DNA of 14,588 nt from Chloroflexota bacterium (GTDB lineage: Bacteria; Chloroflexota; UBA5177; JANWHV01): the NCBI GenBank assembly GCA_025924845.1, contig JAICHN010000078.1, positions 1-14,588 on the forward strand. The letters are read 5' to 3'. Of the stretch, positions 14,478-14,588 are shown piece by piece. Under the pieces are notes generated by a model, which did not search any database, was not told where the DNA came from, and saw only the letters and a program-made list of their open reading frames with translations. Each line of letters begins with the position of its first letter. The stretch's first letter is position 1. A program made the position numbers and the translations under genes.

Positions 14478-14588
14478 GGGGGGGAAAGGAACATTACGCC
14501 CCCCCCCCCAAAAAAAAAACATTACGGGCGGCCGGGACACAGGTTGTGGGATGGTTAGAGGGGGGGGGGGGGCGCCCCCGGCGACCCC
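14478..14588. other. Low-complexity contig-end sequence, probably unreliable
   Basis: After the AIM24 stop the sequence breaks into homopolymers: G7 (14478-14484), C11 (14499-14509), A10 (14510-14519) and G13 (14560-14572). AACATTACG occurs twice, 28 bp apart (14490-14498 and 14518-14526). Such runs are foreign to the rest of the window. They look like basecalling or assembly error at a contig end; I would not annotate biology here. Confidence 0.7.

Overview
The window is about 14.6 kb of GC-rich, densely coded bacterial DNA. Several starts are GTG, and AGGAG-like ribosome binding sites precede some genes. Gene content (an ECF sigma factor with a beta-propeller anti-sigma factor, a GAF-rich histidine kinase, tandem bacterial dynamins and a TIGR00266/AIM24 protein) would suit a Chloroflexota lineage such as the Thermomicrobia. 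That is inference from gene style; nothing here fixes the taxon. The last ~110 bases are long homopolymer runs and look like an unreliable contig end.

Left part (1-4352): the possible tail of an unknown gene, a GNAT acetyltransferase (+), then a minus-strand two-gene unit encoding an ECF sigma factor and, with a 4-base ATGA overlap, a membrane-anchored zinc-finger anti-sigma factor with an extracytoplasmic beta-propeller. Divergent from it is a MoxR AAA+ ATPase lacking its usual DUF58/VWA partners.

Middle and right (4352-13402): six minus-strand genes read in the order dynamin-like GTPase 1, dynamin-like GTPase 2 (GTGA overlap), receiver-like/GAF/GAF histidine kinase, ParA, ParB, and a YbaK-type aminoacyl-tRNA deacylase. 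The two dynamins are clearly co-translated and parA-parB form a tight pair. The other gaps (88-123 bp) hold inverted or direct repeats and, before parA, a good extended -10 promoter, so this is probably two or three transcription units. Divergent from dynamin 1, across a 345-bp gap, is an AIM24-family protein.

Two observations stand out. First, parAB is bracketed by two 16-bp palindromes sharing 15 of 16 bases, GTGCAGATGTCTGCAC upstream of parA and GTGCAGACGTCTGCAC at the end of parB. The second is the core of a 46-bp perfect palindrome that contains the parB stop codon. They are good candidates for a non-canonical parS or an autoregulatory operator. Second, the dynamin pair is asymmetric: one member has a complete G-motif set and a hydrophobic membrane hairpin, while the other lacks the hairpin, has an N-terminal segment resembling a GRAM/PH domain, and carries an altered G4 motif (NFWD). 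With the neighbouring AIM24 protein this suggests a membrane-remodelling module.
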